64,000 nt of DNA, from contig NZ_MZMV01000025.1 of the NCBI RefSeq assembly GCF_002210435.1, positions 1-64,000 on the forward strand. The letters run 5' to 3'. Of this stretch, positions 21,571-30,896 are shown one piece after another; the first letter of the stretch is position 1; each line of letters starts with the position of its first letter. The translations under genes and the position numbers were made by a program. Under the pieces are notes generated by a model. That model saw only the letters and a list, made by a program, of their open reading frames with translations. It ran no database searches and was not told the origin of the DNA. The DNA comes from Micromonospora wenchangensis. GTDB lineage: Bacteria > Actinomycetota > Actinomycetes > Mycobacteriales > Micromonosporaceae.

Positions 21571-23832
21571 ATGAGTGGGGAACGGGCGGCGGTGCGGGAA
21601 CGGGCCGAGGAGGTGCTGCGGCGGCTGGCCGGCGCGCACGCCCGGCTGCGGGAGGACCAGTGGCGGGCCATCGAGGCGCTGGTGGTGGACCGGCGGCGGG
21701 TGCTCTGCGTGCAACGCACCGGGTGGGGCAAGTCGGCTGTCTACTTCGTGGCCACCGCCCTGCTGCGCGAACGCGGCGAGCACGGGCCGACGGTCATCGT
21801 CTCCCCGCTGCTGGCGTTGATGCGCAACCAGGTGGAGGCGGCGGCCCGCGCCGGCATCCGGGCCCGCACCATCAACTCCGCCAACCTCGACGAGTGGGAC
21901 GAGATCACCGCCGAAATCCACGCCGGCACGGTGGACGTGCTGCTGATCAGCCCCGAGCGGCTCAACAACCCCGACTTCCGGGACGCCGTCCTGCCGAGGC
22001 TGGCCGCCACCACCGGGCTGCTGGTGGTCGACGAGGCGCACTGCGTCTCCGACTGGGGGCACGACTTCCGACCCGACTACCGCCGGCTGCGCACCTTTTT
22101 GGGCAACCTGCCGGAGCGGACCCCGGTGCTCGCCACCACCGCCACCGCCAACGAGCGGGTGACCCGGGACGTCGCCGAACAACTCGGCACCGAACCCACC
22201 CCGCCCCCCACCGACCGCGCCGTGTCGCCCCCGGGGCCTCGCGCCGACGGCAACGCACCGACCGCCGATCCTGCCGCACCGACCGCCGATCCTGCCGCGT
22301 CACCCGCCGACGCCGGTGGACGGCGGGCCGACGTGCTGGTGCTGCGGGGCACCCTGGACCGGGAGTCGCTGCGGCTCGGCGTGCTCGACCTGCCCAGCCC
22401 GGCACACCGGCTGGCCTGGCTCGCCGATTACCTGGACGCGCTGCCCGGCTCGGGGATCATCTACACGCTCACCGTGGCGGCGGCCACCGAGACCGCCGAG
22501 TTCCTGCGCGGGCGCGGCTGGTCGGTGGCCTCGTACACCGGCCAGGCCGAGGACGCCGACCGCCGCGCCGCCGAGCAGGACCTGCTCGACAACAAGATCA
22601 AGGCGCTGGTGGCGACCAGTGCGCTCGGGATGGGGTTCGACAAGCCCGACCTCGGCTTCGTGGTGCACCTGGGTGCGCCGCCCTCACCGATCGCCTACTA
22701 CCAGCAGGTCGGCCGTGCCGGTCGGGCCGTCGAACACGCCGAGGTGCTGCTGCTGCCCGGCGTCGAGGACGCCGCGATCTGGCGTTACTTCGCCTCGCTC
22801 GCCTTCCCGCCGGAGGAGCAGGTACGTGCCGTGCTGGCCGCCCTGCACACCGACCGGCCGCTCTCCACCCAGGCCCTGGAACCCCTCGTCGACCTGCGCC
22901 GGACCCGCCTCGAACTGATGCTCAAGGTGCTCGACGTCGACGGCGCGGTCCGCCGGGTGCGCGGGGGCTGGCTCGCCACCGGCGAACCCTGGACCTACGA
23001 CGAGGCCCGGTTGCGCCGCGTCGCCGAGGCCCGCACCGCCGAGCAGCAGGCCATGCGCGAGTACGCCGCGACGCCCGGCTGCCGGATGCGGTACCTGCGG
23101 GACTGCCTCGACGACACCGGGGCGGACGACTGCGGCCGGTGTGACCGCTGTGCCGCGCCCCTGTTCACCGCCGACGTGTCGGGCCCCGCGCTGACCGCCG
23201 CGCAGACCTTCCTCGGCCGCCCCGGGGTGCAGATCGCCCCCAAGAAGCTCTGGCCGACCGGCCTCGACGCGGTCGGCGTACCGCTGAAGGGGCGGATTCC
23301 GCCGACGGAGCAGGCGCTGGCCGGTCGGGCCGTGGGGCGGCTGTCCGACCTGGGCTGGGGTGGCCGGCTGCGTGGCCTGGTCGGCCCCGGCACAGCCGAC
23401 GGCCCGGTGTCCGACGACGTGGCGGCGGCCGTGGTGGAGGTGCTGAAAGCGTGGGCCCACGGCGACGACCCGTGGCCGCGCCGCCCGGCCGGGGTGGTCG
23501 CGGTCGGCTCCCGTAGCCACCCGACCCTGGTCGCGTCGCTCGCCGAGCGGATCGCCACGGTCGGTCGGCTGCCGCTGCTCGGCCTGGTCACCCCCACCGG
23601 CCCGGCCGGGGTCGGCGGGCCGCGCGGCAACAGCGCCCAGCGGGTACGCGCCCTGCACGACGCCTTCACCGTCACCGACGAGCTTGCCGGCGCGCTGGCC
23701 GGGCTGGACGGCCCGGTGCTGCTCGTCGACGATCTGGTCGACTCCGGCTGGACGATGACGATGGCGGCCCGCCTGCTGCGCCGGGCCGGCGCCCCCGACG
23801 TCCTCCCGCTCGCCCTCGCCGTCGCCGGCTGA
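21571..23832 (+). CDS. RecQ-like DNA helicase fused to a phosphoribosyltransferase domain
   Basis: A 753-aa protein. Helicase core 1 has Walker A RTGWGKS and the DEAH motif VVDEAHCVSDWGHDFRPDYRRL, a RecQ hallmark. A low-complexity insert rich in Pro/Ala/Asp (about 209-250, with APTADPA repeated) precedes core 2 (IIYTLTVAAA, VATSALGMGFDKPD, QQVGRAGRA). A zinc-binding cluster follows (CRMRYLRDC...CGRCDRC), then a wing region. The last 130 residues carry the PRPP loop VLLVDDLVDSGWT (about 722-734) of type I phosphoribosyltransferases. It unwinds DNA 3'-5'; the PRTase-like part may sense nucleotides. ATG 21571. Confidence 0.85.
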   Translation: MSGERAAVRERAEEVLRRLAGAHARLREDQWRAIEALVVDRRRVLCVQRTGWGKSAVYFVATALLRERGEHGPTVIVSPLLALMRNQVEAAARAGIRARTINSANLDEWDEITAEIHAGTVDVLLISPERLNNPDFRDAVLPRLAATTGLLVVDEAHCVSDWGHDFRPDYRRLRTFLGNLPERTPVLATTATANERVTRDVAEQLGTEPTPPPTDRAVSPPGPRADGNAPTADPAAPTADPAASPADAGGRRADVLVLRGTLDRESLRLGVLDLPSPAHRLAWLADYLDALPGSGIIYTLTVAAATETAEFLRGRGWSVASYTGQAEDADRRAAEQDLLDNKIKALVATSALGMGFDKPDLGFVVHLGAPPSPIAYYQQVGRAGRAVEHAEVLLLPGVEDAAIWRYFASLAFPPEEQVRAVLAALHTDRPLSTQALEPLVDLRRTRLELMLKVLDVDGAVRRVRGGWLATGEPWTYDEARLRRVAEARTAEQQAMREYAATPGCRMRYLRDCLDDTGADDCGRCDRCAAPLFTADVSGPALTAAQTFLGRPGVQIAPKKLWPTGLDAVGVPLKGRIPPTEQALAGRAVGRLSDLGWGGRLRGLVGPGTADGPVSDDVAAAVVEVLKAWAHGDDPWPRRPAGVVAVGSRSHPTLVASLAERIATVGRLPLLGLVTPTGPAGVGGPRGNSAQRVRALHDAFTVTDELAGALAGLDGPVLLVDDLVDSGWTMTMAARLLRRAGAPDVLPLALAVAG

Positions 23833-24067
23833 CTGCCCCGGCCCGGGGCGATGGTGGCGGTGCGCGGCTCCGCCGAGCCGTCGACCACCGGCCGATCCGG
23901 CTCGGGGCTGCAAGCGGCCACCCCGACGCAGCCGGCAGCCGGTGGGTCGATCCGGGTCGCGGACCTACCGGCGGTCGACGGGGCGGGCGGAAAAGTTCCC
24001 CGACCGGCCGTGATGCGACCGCCGCCACGGTGTCCGGCCGTCGCTCCGGTGCCGGCGGGGTCGACGG

Positions 24068-24073
24068 TACGGT
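24068..24073 (+). promoter_or_regulatory. -10 box TACGGT of a probable leaderless promoter
   Basis: TACGGT, six bases, then ATG 24080; no ribosome-binding site. Confidence 0.45.
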
Positions 24074-24079
24074 GGGCGG

Positions 24080-25246
24080 ATGGCCGACCAGCGATCCGTC
24101 ACCCGGCCCGCCGGCCCGGCAGGCGGTGGCGGGCCGGCCACCGACCAGGACACCCCGGAACCGGTGGACCGGGGCACCGACATGGGCGTCGCGCACCCGG
24201 CCGACCGGCAGGGCCGGGACGGCGACGCGGGGATCGCGCAACCGGCGGACCGGCAGGAACCCGGCGGCGTGGAACCCGGCGGATGGACGCTGTCCGCAGA
24301 CGGGACCGCAGCCGGGGACGGGGCGTCGACGGTCGGGCCGGACCGGGCCACGCTGCGGCTGGCGCTGGTGGTGGGCGGTCTGGTGCTGGCCGTCCTGCTC
24401 GGCTTCGGGCTCGGCCGGGCCAACGGGCGGCCGACCGAGCGTACGGCGGCGACCGCCGCGACCGCCGCCGGCGACCACACCCACGCTCCGGGCACCGGCG
24501 CGCACCAGCACGACGGCACCGGCGGGGACCCCTCCGGCGACGCCGCCACCGGCCTGTCCGTCAGCTCAGGCGGTTACACGCTGGTCCCGTCGGGCGGGGA
24601 GTTCACCGCCGGGCGGGTCGGTGAACTGCGGTTCCAGATCCGCGACGCGCAGCGCCGCCCGGTCACCCGGTTCGCGATCGTGCACGACAAGCCGATGCAC
24701 CTGGTGGTGGTACGCCGCGACCTCACCGGATTCCAGCACCTGCACCCGACGATGGCCGCCGACGGCACCTGGTCGATCCCGCTGACCCTGCCGCAGCCGG
24801 GCGTCTGGCGGGCGTACACGGATTTCACGGCGGTCGCCGACGACGGCCGGCAGACCCCGGCGACGCTGGGCGTGGACCTGGTCGCCCCGGGGGAGTACGC
24901 GCCCCGCCCGCTGCCCGCCCCGGCCACCCGGGCCACGGTCGACGGGTTCACCGTCGGCTACGAGGGCACCCCGCAGGTGGGCGCAGCCGTACCGCTGCGG
25001 TTCACGGTCCGGGACCCGGCGGGACGACCCGCCGCCCTGGAGCGCTACCTCGGCGCGTACGGGCATCTGGTCGCCCTGCGCGACGGGGACCTGGGCTACC
25101 TGCACGTGCACCCGGGCCCCGGGCCGGCCACCGACACGGTGACGTTCTGGCTGACCGCGCCCGGCCCCGGCAGCTACCGGATGTACCTGGACTTCCAGGT
25201 GGCGGGTGTGGTGCGCACCGCCGAGTTCACCCTGACCGTCCGCTGA
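24080..25246 (+). CDS. Membrane-anchored extracytoplasmic beta-domain protein, histidine-containing
   Basis: A 388-aa protein. A long hydrophilic cytoplasmic N-terminus (1-95) precedes one membrane helix (about 97-115, LRLALVVGGLVLAVLLGFGL). A His-containing linker (DHTHAPGTGAHQHD) leads to two similar beta-sandwich halves (about 150-260 and 270-388) that share MHLVVVRRDLTGFQHLHP and GHLVALRDGDLGYLHVHP. The xHLHP/xHVHP motifs suggest metal, perhaps copper, binding. Proteins like this are often annotated heavy-metal-binding or YtkA-like, but none of the neighbours is a copper gene. Function inferred only. Confidence 0.55.
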   Translation: MADQRSVTRPAGPAGGGGPATDQDTPEPVDRGTDMGVAHPADRQGRDGDAGIAQPADRQEPGGVEPGGWTLSADGTAAGDGASTVGPDRATLRLALVVGGLVLAVLLGFGLGRANGRPTERTAATAATAAGDHTHAPGTGAHQHDGTGGDPSGDAATGLSVSSGGYTLVPSGGEFTAGRVGELRFQIRDAQRRPVTRFAIVHDKPMHLVVVRRDLTGFQHLHPTMAADGTWSIPLTLPQPGVWRAYTDFTAVADDGRQTPATLGVDLVAPGEYAPRPLPAPATRATVDGFTVGYEGTPQVGAAVPLRFTVRDPAGRPAALERYLGAYGHLVALRDGDLGYLHVHPGPGPATDTVTFWLTAPGPGSYRMYLDFQVAGVVRTAEFTLTVR

Positions 25247-25285
25247 CCCCGCCCGGCCCGACCCGGGCCGGGGTGCGACCCGGGC
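25247..25285 (+). terminator. Possible GC-rich hairpin terminator
   Basis: Just after the stop, CCCGCCCGGCCCG can pair imperfectly with CGGGCCGGGG. The gene downstream is convergent. The pairing is imperfect, hence low confidence. Confidence 0.3.
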
Positions 25286-25322
25286 CCACCGGACGGCGGC
25301 GGGTCGGGACCGGTGGAGCGGG

Positions 25323-25739
25323 TCAGCCGGCGCGGCGGACCGGACGGCGGGCCAGGTAGCGCAGCAGGTCGCGGATGTGGTGCTTCTCCTCGGCGGGCAC
25401 CGCCGGATCGGCCAGCCGGTCGAGGATCACCCGGACGTCCGCCTCCACCGGCCCGTCGTCGGCGCGGCGGCGGGGGGTGGGCCCCGAGTCGGGCAGGCCG
25501 AGCGCCCGGAAGGCCGCCGCGACCGGCAGGTCCAGGGCGGCGCAGAAACCGCGCACCTTGGCCAGTTCGGGGTAGTCCTGCCAGTCACCGGCGAGCCAAC
25601 GGAAGACGGTGGACCGACCGACACCGGTGTGGGCAGCGAGGTCGCTCACCGTCCAACCCCGCTCGTCACGGGCGTCGTCGATGGCCCGTCGCACGAAGCG
25701 GGCGAACGCCATCTGGGGTGAAACCTCTGTCGAACCCAT
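25323..25739 (-). CDS. XRE-family transcriptional regulator
   Basis: A 138-aa cytoplasmic DNA-binding protein. An N-terminal HTH_3 domain (about residues 10-70) includes WTVSDLAAHTGVGRSTVFRWLAGDW as helices 2-3 and FCAALDLPVAAAFRALGL as the last helix. The C-terminal part (VEADVRVILDRLADPAVPAEEKHHIRDLLRYLA) is a helical extension common in actinobacterial XRE proteins. The start is uncertain: ATG 25739 has GAAGAGGA twelve bases upstream and ATG 25712 is an alternative. The target genes are not obvious; it lies 241 bp from the divergent small membrane protein. Confidence 0.75.
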   Translation of the reverse strand: MGSTEVSPQMAFARFVRRAIDDARDERGWTVSDLAAHTGVGRSTVFRWLAGDWQDYPELAKVRGFCAALDLPVAAAFRALGLPDSGPTPRRRADDGPVEADVRVILDRLADPAVPAEEKHHIRDLLRYLARRPVRRAG

Positions 25740-25980
25740 GCCTGGAGATCGTCCTCTTCGGGTGGGAGCCGGGGTGTCCGGTACGCCCTCCGAGGGTAGT
25801 ACGACGACGGTCCGGTGCAATTCCCCGTACCGGTCGTCCGAAGGCCCGTACGACGTCCATTCGGGGTGACGGCGCAGGTCGTGGCCGGTTCCGCCGCCGG
25901 TCGTGACACAGCGTCAGTTGCCGTAGGTCAATCGAACTAGGCGGGTCCGTCCACCCGTCGTGCATCCGGTGAGGAGCAGC

Positions 25981-26421
25981 ATGGCCGAGCCCGACGACCG
26001 TCCGGTGCCGCACCGCCCGGGTGCGGTCAGCCTCTTCTTCGTGGTCAAGGCGGCCGTGTTCGCCCTGGGTTTCTGGAGCTGGCTGCTGGTGCTGGTGTTC
26101 ACCGGTGACGCGGTGACCGGGGCGCACGTGCTGGCCGCCGCCGGTGCCGTCACCACCACCCTGGTGGGGGTGCTGCTCGGCGTCCGGCTGGCCCTGCAAC
26201 GCAGCGCCGCCGTCCGGCACGCCGAACTCAAACGGCTCCTGGTCGACATCTCCTGGAACGCGTTCACCGCCGCCGGCAACGCCGAGCTGTCCGGCACGGT
26301 GGTGCCGTTCCCCACCGCGTCCGGTGACGACGAGCGGGGGCCGCGTGAGCGGATCTCCTCGATCGTCGACCGGGGGCCGGGGGAACGCCCCGGCGGCCGC
26401 AGCGGCGACCGGCGGCGCTGA
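25981..26421 (+). CDS. Two-helix membrane protein of unknown function
   Basis: A 146-aa protein with two membrane helices (about 18-40, LFFVVKAAVFALGFWSWLLV, and 47-67, GAHVLAAAGAVTTTLVGVLL). They are followed by a hydrophilic cytoplasmic tail containing a basic helix (ALQRSAAVRHAELKRLLVDI) and a disordered Arg/Gly-rich end. No family recognised. GAGGAG stands four bases before the ATG. It ends 7 bp before the convergent methyltransferase stop. Confidence 0.6.
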   Translation: MAEPDDRPVPHRPGAVSLFFVVKAAVFALGFWSWLLVLVFTGDAVTGAHVLAAAGAVTTTLVGVLLGVRLALQRSAAVRHAELKRLLVDISWNAFTAAGNAELSGTVVPFPTASGDDERGPRERISSIVDRGPGERPGGRSGDRRR

Positions 26422-26428
26422 GCCCGGC

Positions 26429-27628
26429 TCAGTGCGGCGCGGTGGCCGGTCCGTCGGCGCCGTCGCCCCGCACGGCGTCCCCGGTCGGGTCGGCCAGCAG
26501 CGTGGCCAGGCGGGGGGTCACCTGCCACTGGTCGACCAGTTGCCGGTACTCGGCCGCCTGCTGGTCACCGCCGCCCGTGCCGGTCCGGCGGGCCCGGATC
26601 AGCAGGTTCCGGGGGGTGTGCCGGGAGTCGACGAACTCGACCACCTCGGCCCGGTAGCCGTGCGACCGCAGCAGGCCGGCCCGCAGCGCGTCGGTGAGCA
26701 CGTCGGCGAAGCGTTCCCGCAGGATGCCCTGCCGGGTCAGCAGCTCGTACGGCGTCGGGGCCGGCCGGGCGCGCAGCTGCGCCGCCAGGTCGTGGTGGCA
26801 GCACGGTGCGGCGAGGATCCACCGCGCGTTCCAGCGCACCGCGCGGGCCAGCGCCTCGTCGGTGGCGGTGTCGCAGGCGTGCAGGGCGAGCACCAGGTCG
26901 GGGGCGGGTTCCACCACCGCGTCGGCGATGGTGCCGGCCACGAAGGAGACCCGGTCTGCCCAGCCGAGCCGCTCGGCCAGTTCGCTGTTGCGCTGCCGCT
27001 GGTCCTCCCGCACGTCCACCCCGACCAGTTCCACGTCGAGCCCGCGGGCGGTCAGGTAGCGGTGGGCGGCGAAGGTCAGGTAGGCGTTGCCGCAGCCCAG
27101 GTCGACCACGCGTAGCCGCCCGGTGAGATCGTCGGGCAGGGTGGCGGCCAGCGCCCGCAGGAAGGCGTCCACCTGCCGGCGCTTGGCGGCGCTGCCGCCG
27201 ATCTCGGCGAAGATCGGGTCACCCGGGTCGAGCAGGTACTCCTTGGCCCGGTCGTGACCGTCCGCCGGGGCGGCCGGCCGGCTGGCCGCCGCCCGGTGCA
27301 CCTGCGCCTCGCCGGACTTGGTCACCCGGAGCTGGAGGGTCGCCCCGGCGGTCTCCACGTGCCAGTTGCCGAAGGGCTCGGCGAGCAGCGCGTCGACCGC
27401 CGCGTCGGCCTCCGCGCCCGGCGACACGTTCCGGGTGTACGGCCGCGCGCCGTCGGACGTGGAGATCTGCAACCGGGGGCCGGCCTTGAGGGCGACCGGG
27501 CGGAGTTCGGCGCGTACCACCGTGGGGCGTCGGCCCCGGCGTCGGCCGGCGGCGACGGCACGGGTCAGGGCGGGGTCGAGCAGCAACGCCCGGACCTCGG
27601 TCAGGGCGGCGTCCAACGGTTCCGGCAT
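26429..27628 (-). CDS. SAM-dependent methyltransferase (METTL25/GSTCD-like)
   Basis: A 399-aa enzyme. The SAM-binding motif I is VVDLGCGNAYLTFAAHRYL, motif post-I VELVGVDVRED, and ALHACDTATDEAL with APCCHHDL marks the branch related to eukaryotic METTL25 and GSTCD C-terminal domains. That branch is linked to rRNA or protein methylation, but the bacterial substrate is unproven. The N-terminal 150 residues form a separate domain with beta strands (VVRAELRPVALKAGPRLQI). ATG 27628 is chosen over an upstream GTG at 27946: the upstream residues look like spurious reading and AAGGATGATGGAG precedes it. Confidence 0.75.
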   Translation of the reverse strand: MPEPLDAALTEVRALLLDPALTRAVAAGRRRGRRPTVVRAELRPVALKAGPRLQISTSDGARPYTRNVSPGAEADAAVDALLAEPFGNWHVETAGATLQLRVTKSGEAQVHRAAASRPAAPADGHDRAKEYLLDPGDPIFAEIGGSAAKRRQVDAFLRALAATLPDDLTGRLRVVDLGCGNAYLTFAAHRYLTARGLDVELVGVDVREDQRQRNSELAERLGWADRVSFVAGTIADAVVEPAPDLVLALHACDTATDEALARAVRWNARWILAAPCCHHDLAAQLRARPAPTPYELLTRQGILRERFADVLTDALRAGLLRSHGYRAEVVEFVDSRHTPRNLLIRARRTGTGGGDQQAAEYRQLVDQWQVTPRLATLLADPTGDAVRGDGADGPATAPH

Positions 27629-27806
27629 TGCTCCATCATCCTTTCCCACCCGGCCCTCGCCGCTCCCGGCCCGCCCCGGCAGGGACGTCGGCCACCGGCG
27701 TATGCCGCCTCCGGGCGCGCTCCGGCAGGGGTGCAGGGCCCGGCGACTCACGCTGCCTTGATAGGGCGTGGGGCCGGCGGGGCGAGGTGTCCACCGGCGC
27801 AGACGG

Positions 27807-27842
27807 GACATCCCCCGGACCGTCGGACGGCCGGGGGATGTC
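27807..27842 (-). terminator. Hairpin terminator of the DEAD-box helicase gene
   Basis: A perfect 12-bp stem (GACATCCCCCGG with CCGGGGGATGTC) and 12-nt loop lie 15 bp beyond the helicase stop codon. Confidence 0.7.
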
Positions 27843-27857
27843 GTCGGTGCTGTCGGG

Positions 27858-29576
27858 TCAGTCGGCGGTGGCCTCGGCGGGCGCGTCCGCGCCGGAGCCG
27901 CCACCACCGCGCCGCCGGCGGCGGCGACGCGGCCGGCCCGGCTCACCCTCGGTGGCCGACCCGGCGGCGACGGCGGGCTCGCCGGTCGGGCCGGCGGCGG
28001 TGCCGGTCGACCCGCCGGTGGTCACCGTGCCCGGCTCGCCCCCGACCACCTCGCCGGCCCGGCGACGACGCCGGCTGCGGGGGGTACGGGTGCCTTCCTC
28101 GGCGGTCTCCACGGGCGTTCCGGCGGCGTCCGGCGCGTCGGAGTCGGGGCGACCCCGACGCCGGTCACCGCGTCCGCCGCCCCGTCCGCTGCTCTCGCCG
28201 CGTCCCCGGCCCTCGCCGCGCCGGCCACCCCGGCCACCGCTCTCGCCCCGGCGGGACCGCCCGCCCAGGTCCTCCTCGACCTCGGCGGAGAGCCCGGCCC
28301 GGGTCCGCTCGGCGGTCGGCAGGGTGCCGGTCATCTCGGGCGAGATGTCCAGGTCGGTGTAGAGGTGCGGGGAGGTGTGGTAGGTCTCCGGCGGCTCGGG
28401 CATGTCGAGGCCGAGCGTCTTGTCGATGATCCGCCACCGGGGCATGTCGTCCCAGTCGACGAAGGTGACCGCGACCCCGGTCGCCCCGGCCCGGCCGGTA
28501 CGACCGATCCGGTGGGTGTAGGTGTCCTGGTCTTCGGGGCAGTCGTAGTTGATGACGTGGGTGACGCCGCTGACGTCGATGCCCCGGGCGGCCACGTCGG
28601 TGGCGACCAGGGTGTCGATCTTGCCGGCCCGGAACGCACGCAGCGCCCGTTCCCGCGCGCCCTGACCCAGGTCGCCGTGCACCGCGGCCACCGCGAAGCC
28701 CCGGAAGTCGAGGTCCTCGGCGACCCGGTCGGCGGCCCGCTTGGTACGGGTGAAGATCATGGTCAGCCCGCGCCCCTCGGCCTGGAGGATCCGCGCCACG
28801 ATCTCGATCTTGTTCATCGAGTGGGTGCGGTAGGCCAGCTGCTGGGTCTGCGGGGACGGGCCGGTCTCTGCGGTGTGCCCGGCGTGGATCGTCACCGGCC
28901 GGCGCAGGAACCGCCGGGAGAGGGTGACGATCGGGTCCGGCATGGTCGCCGAGAAGAGCATGGTCTGCCGGTCCTCCGGCAGCATCGCCAGGATCTTCTC
29001 GACGTCGTCGAGGAAGCCCAGGTCGAGCATCCGGTCGGCCTCGTCGAGCACCAGCGCGCGGACCCGGTCCAGCCGCAGGTGCTTCTGCTTCTGCAGGTCC
29101 ATCAGCCGGCCCGGGGTGCCGACCAGGATCTCCACGCCCTTGCGCAGCGCGTCGATCTGCGGCTCGTACGCCACCCCGCCGTAGATCGGCAGCACCCGGA
29201 CGCCCCGGGTACGGCCGGCGGCGGCGAGGTCCTTGGCGACCTGGATGCCCAGCTCGCGGGTCGGCACGACGACCAGGGCCTGCGGCACGCCGTCGCTGCC
29301 CTCGGCCGGGGCGAAGACCCGCTCCAGCAGCGGAACGCCGAAACCGAGGGTCTTGCCGGTGCCGGTGGGGGCCTGGCCGATCAGGTCGGTGCCGCGCAGG
29401 GCGATCGGCAGCGCGTACTCCTGGATCGCGAAGGCGCGGGTGATGCCCGCCGCGGCCAGGGCCTCGACGGTCTCGGGCCGCGCGCCGAGTGCGGCGAACG
29501 TGGGGGCCTCCGGGCGGACCGGGGCGGTGGGGGCCAGCTCCTGGCCCTCCAGTTGGTCGAGAATCTGTTCGCTCAT
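27858..29576 (-). CDS. DEAD-box ATP-dependent RNA helicase with basic Arg/Gly-rich tail
   Basis: A 572-aa protein. The Q motif is FAIQEYALP; Walker A APTGTGKT (69-76); PTREL; DEAD (178-181); SAT; the second core has HGDLGQGARE, TDVAARGIDV and HRIGRTGRAG. After about residue 425, RGESGGRGGRRGEGRGRGES and similar RG/RGG-type repeats plus two Arg clusters form a disordered RNA-binding tail. It unwinds RNA duplexes, typically in ribosome assembly or mRNA decay under cold or stress; it resembles RhlE/DeaD-type proteins of actinobacteria. ATG 29576. It is alone on its transcript with a clear terminator. Confidence 0.9.
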   Translation of the reverse strand: MSEQILDQLEGQELAPTAPVRPEAPTFAALGARPETVEALAAAGITRAFAIQEYALPIALRGTDLIGQAPTGTGKTLGFGVPLLERVFAPAEGSDGVPQALVVVPTRELGIQVAKDLAAAGRTRGVRVLPIYGGVAYEPQIDALRKGVEILVGTPGRLMDLQKQKHLRLDRVRALVLDEADRMLDLGFLDDVEKILAMLPEDRQTMLFSATMPDPIVTLSRRFLRRPVTIHAGHTAETGPSPQTQQLAYRTHSMNKIEIVARILQAEGRGLTMIFTRTKRAADRVAEDLDFRGFAVAAVHGDLGQGARERALRAFRAGKIDTLVATDVAARGIDVSGVTHVINYDCPEDQDTYTHRIGRTGRAGATGVAVTFVDWDDMPRWRIIDKTLGLDMPEPPETYHTSPHLYTDLDISPEMTGTLPTAERTRAGLSAEVEEDLGGRSRRGESGGRGGRRGEGRGRGESSGRGGGRGDRRRGRPDSDAPDAAGTPVETAEEGTRTPRSRRRRRAGEVVGGEPGTVTTGGSTGTAAGPTGEPAVAAGSATEGEPGRPRRRRRRRGGGGSGADAPAEATAD

Positions 29577-29831
29577 CTGGATCTGGGGGTGCCCTCTCGT
29601 GGTGCGCCCCGTGGTGTCCTCAGGGCGCGGTCGGTATGGCGTGGGCCGCGCGATCGACGGCGGAGAATCGCCGTGTCAGACCGGGCCGCACGCGCGCCGT
29701 GGGCAGGACTTCGATCAGATCGGCGCCCACGGCAACTACCTCATCCTACCCGAGCGGGTGGGTACACGCCCCTGACCTGGATGGCCGGCTTTTCGGCAGG
29801 GGTGAAAAATGTGACCCGCGTCACCGGGTCG

Positions 29832-29860
29832 CCCTGCGGCGGGCCGTGCCCGCCGCAGGG
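29832..29860 (-). terminator. Hairpin terminator of the DUF3107 gene
   Basis: A perfect 13-bp stem (CCCTGCGGCGGGC with GCCCGCCGCAGGG) and CGT loop lie 11 bp beyond the stop codon at 29871. Confidence 0.7.
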
Positions 29861-29870
29861 TCGGACCGGT

Positions 29871-30098
29871 TCAGCGAACGGTGAAACCGACCGCGCGGGC
29901 GGACGCCTCGGCGATCTCGACGTAGGCGACCTTGGTGACCGGCACGATGACCCGTCGACCCTTCTCGTCGGTCAGGGAGAGCGTCCCCTCCGCCTTGGCG
30001 AAGGCGTCGGTCACGATCTGCTCGATCTCGGCCGGCGACTGCGCGCTCTCCAGAACCAGCTCGCGCGGCGCGTACTGCACGCCGATCTTGACCTCCAC
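29871..30098 (-). CDS. DUF3107 family protein
   Basis: A 75-aa protein conserved across actinobacteria, usually next to a TetR regulator and a DEAD-box helicase, as here. The sequence begins MEVKIGVQYAPRELVLES and has the segment QSPAEIEQIVTDAF, then strands GTLSLTDEKGRRVIVPVTKV and YVEIAEASARAVGF. It is predicted to be a small alpha/beta, ACT-like fold. Function unknown; the conserved context suggests RNA metabolism or regulation. Confidence 0.8.
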   Translation of the reverse strand: MEVKIGVQYAPRELVLESAQSPAEIEQIVTDAFAKAEGTLSLTDEKGRRVIVPVTKVAYVEIAEASARAVGFTVR

Positions 30099-30163
30099 TG
30101 TGCCTCCTCAGGTGGGCGAGATAGCCGCCGATCGGAAGGCTATCCGATCTCGGGGCCGGATGT

Positions 30164-30802
30164 TCAGGCCGACTCACCCTGGAGCGGGAAGCTCGCGATG
30201 CCCCGCCAGGACAGCGCCGCGACCAGCGCCTCGGCCTCGGCCTTCGGCACCTGCCGACCGCCGGCCAGCCAGAACTGGGCGGCGGTCTCGGCCGCGCCGA
30301 CCAGGCCGGAGGCGAGCAGTTCGGCGTGCGCCCGACTGACCCCGGTGTCCGAGATGATGGTGTCGGTGATCGCCGCGATGCAGCCCTGTTCCACCCGTTC
30401 GACCCGCTGCCGCACGGCCGGGTCGTTGCGCAGGTCGGATTCGAAGACGAGCCGGAACGCCTCGCTCTCGTGGTCGACGAAGTCGAAGTACGCCTGCACC
30501 GACGCGCCGACCCGCTCCTTGTTGTCGTTGGTACCGCGCATCGCGTCGTGCACCTTGGCGACGATGGCGTCACAGTGCGTGTCGAGCAGCGCCAGGTACA
30601 GATCCATCTTTCCCGGGAAGTGCTGGTACAGCACCGGCTTGGAAACCCCGGCCCGCTCGGCGATGTCGTCCATCGCGGCGGCGTGGTACCCCTGCGCCAC
30701 GAACACCTCCTGAGCCGCCGCGAGTAGCTGCTTACGGCGTGCCGAACGGGGCAGCCGGGTGGGCCGGCCGGCAGTCTGCGCACCGTTCCCCACAGCGGTC
30801 AT
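30164..30802 (-). CDS. TetR-family transcriptional regulator
   Basis: A 212-aa regulator. The N-terminal HTH (about residues 22-68) contains AAAQEVFVAQGYHAAAMDDI and the recognition part ERAGVSKPVLYQHFPGKMDLY, a very conserved TetR motif. The C-terminal helical domain (about 75-205) would bind a ligand. In other actinomycetes the same order TetR-DUF3107-DEAD helicase is found, which supports a shared function. Start ATG 30802. It is divergent from the large proline-rich gene, so the 149-bp gap may carry its operator, though I see no clear palindrome. Confidence 0.85.
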   Translation of the reverse strand: MTAVGNGAQTAGRPTRLPRSARRKQLLAAAQEVFVAQGYHAAAMDDIAERAGVSKPVLYQHFPGKMDLYLALLDTHCDAIVAKVHDAMRGTNDNKERVGASVQAYFDFVDHESEAFRLVFESDLRNDPAVRQRVERVEQGCIAAITDTIISDTGVSRAHAELLASGLVGAAETAAQFWLAGGRQVPKAEAEALVAALSWRGIASFPLQGESA

Positions 30803-30896
30803 GGGAACCTCCGAGTTTCGTCATTCCAGCCGGCACTTTTACCCCGTACCGGTCAGGGCACTCACCCCGGCCCCGGAATTGGCCCGCCGCTGTAAC

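Noticed and set aside
28000-30713. Long plus-strand open frame over the DEAD-box helicase
   Set aside because: Antisense shadow; the minus frame has all helicase motifs.
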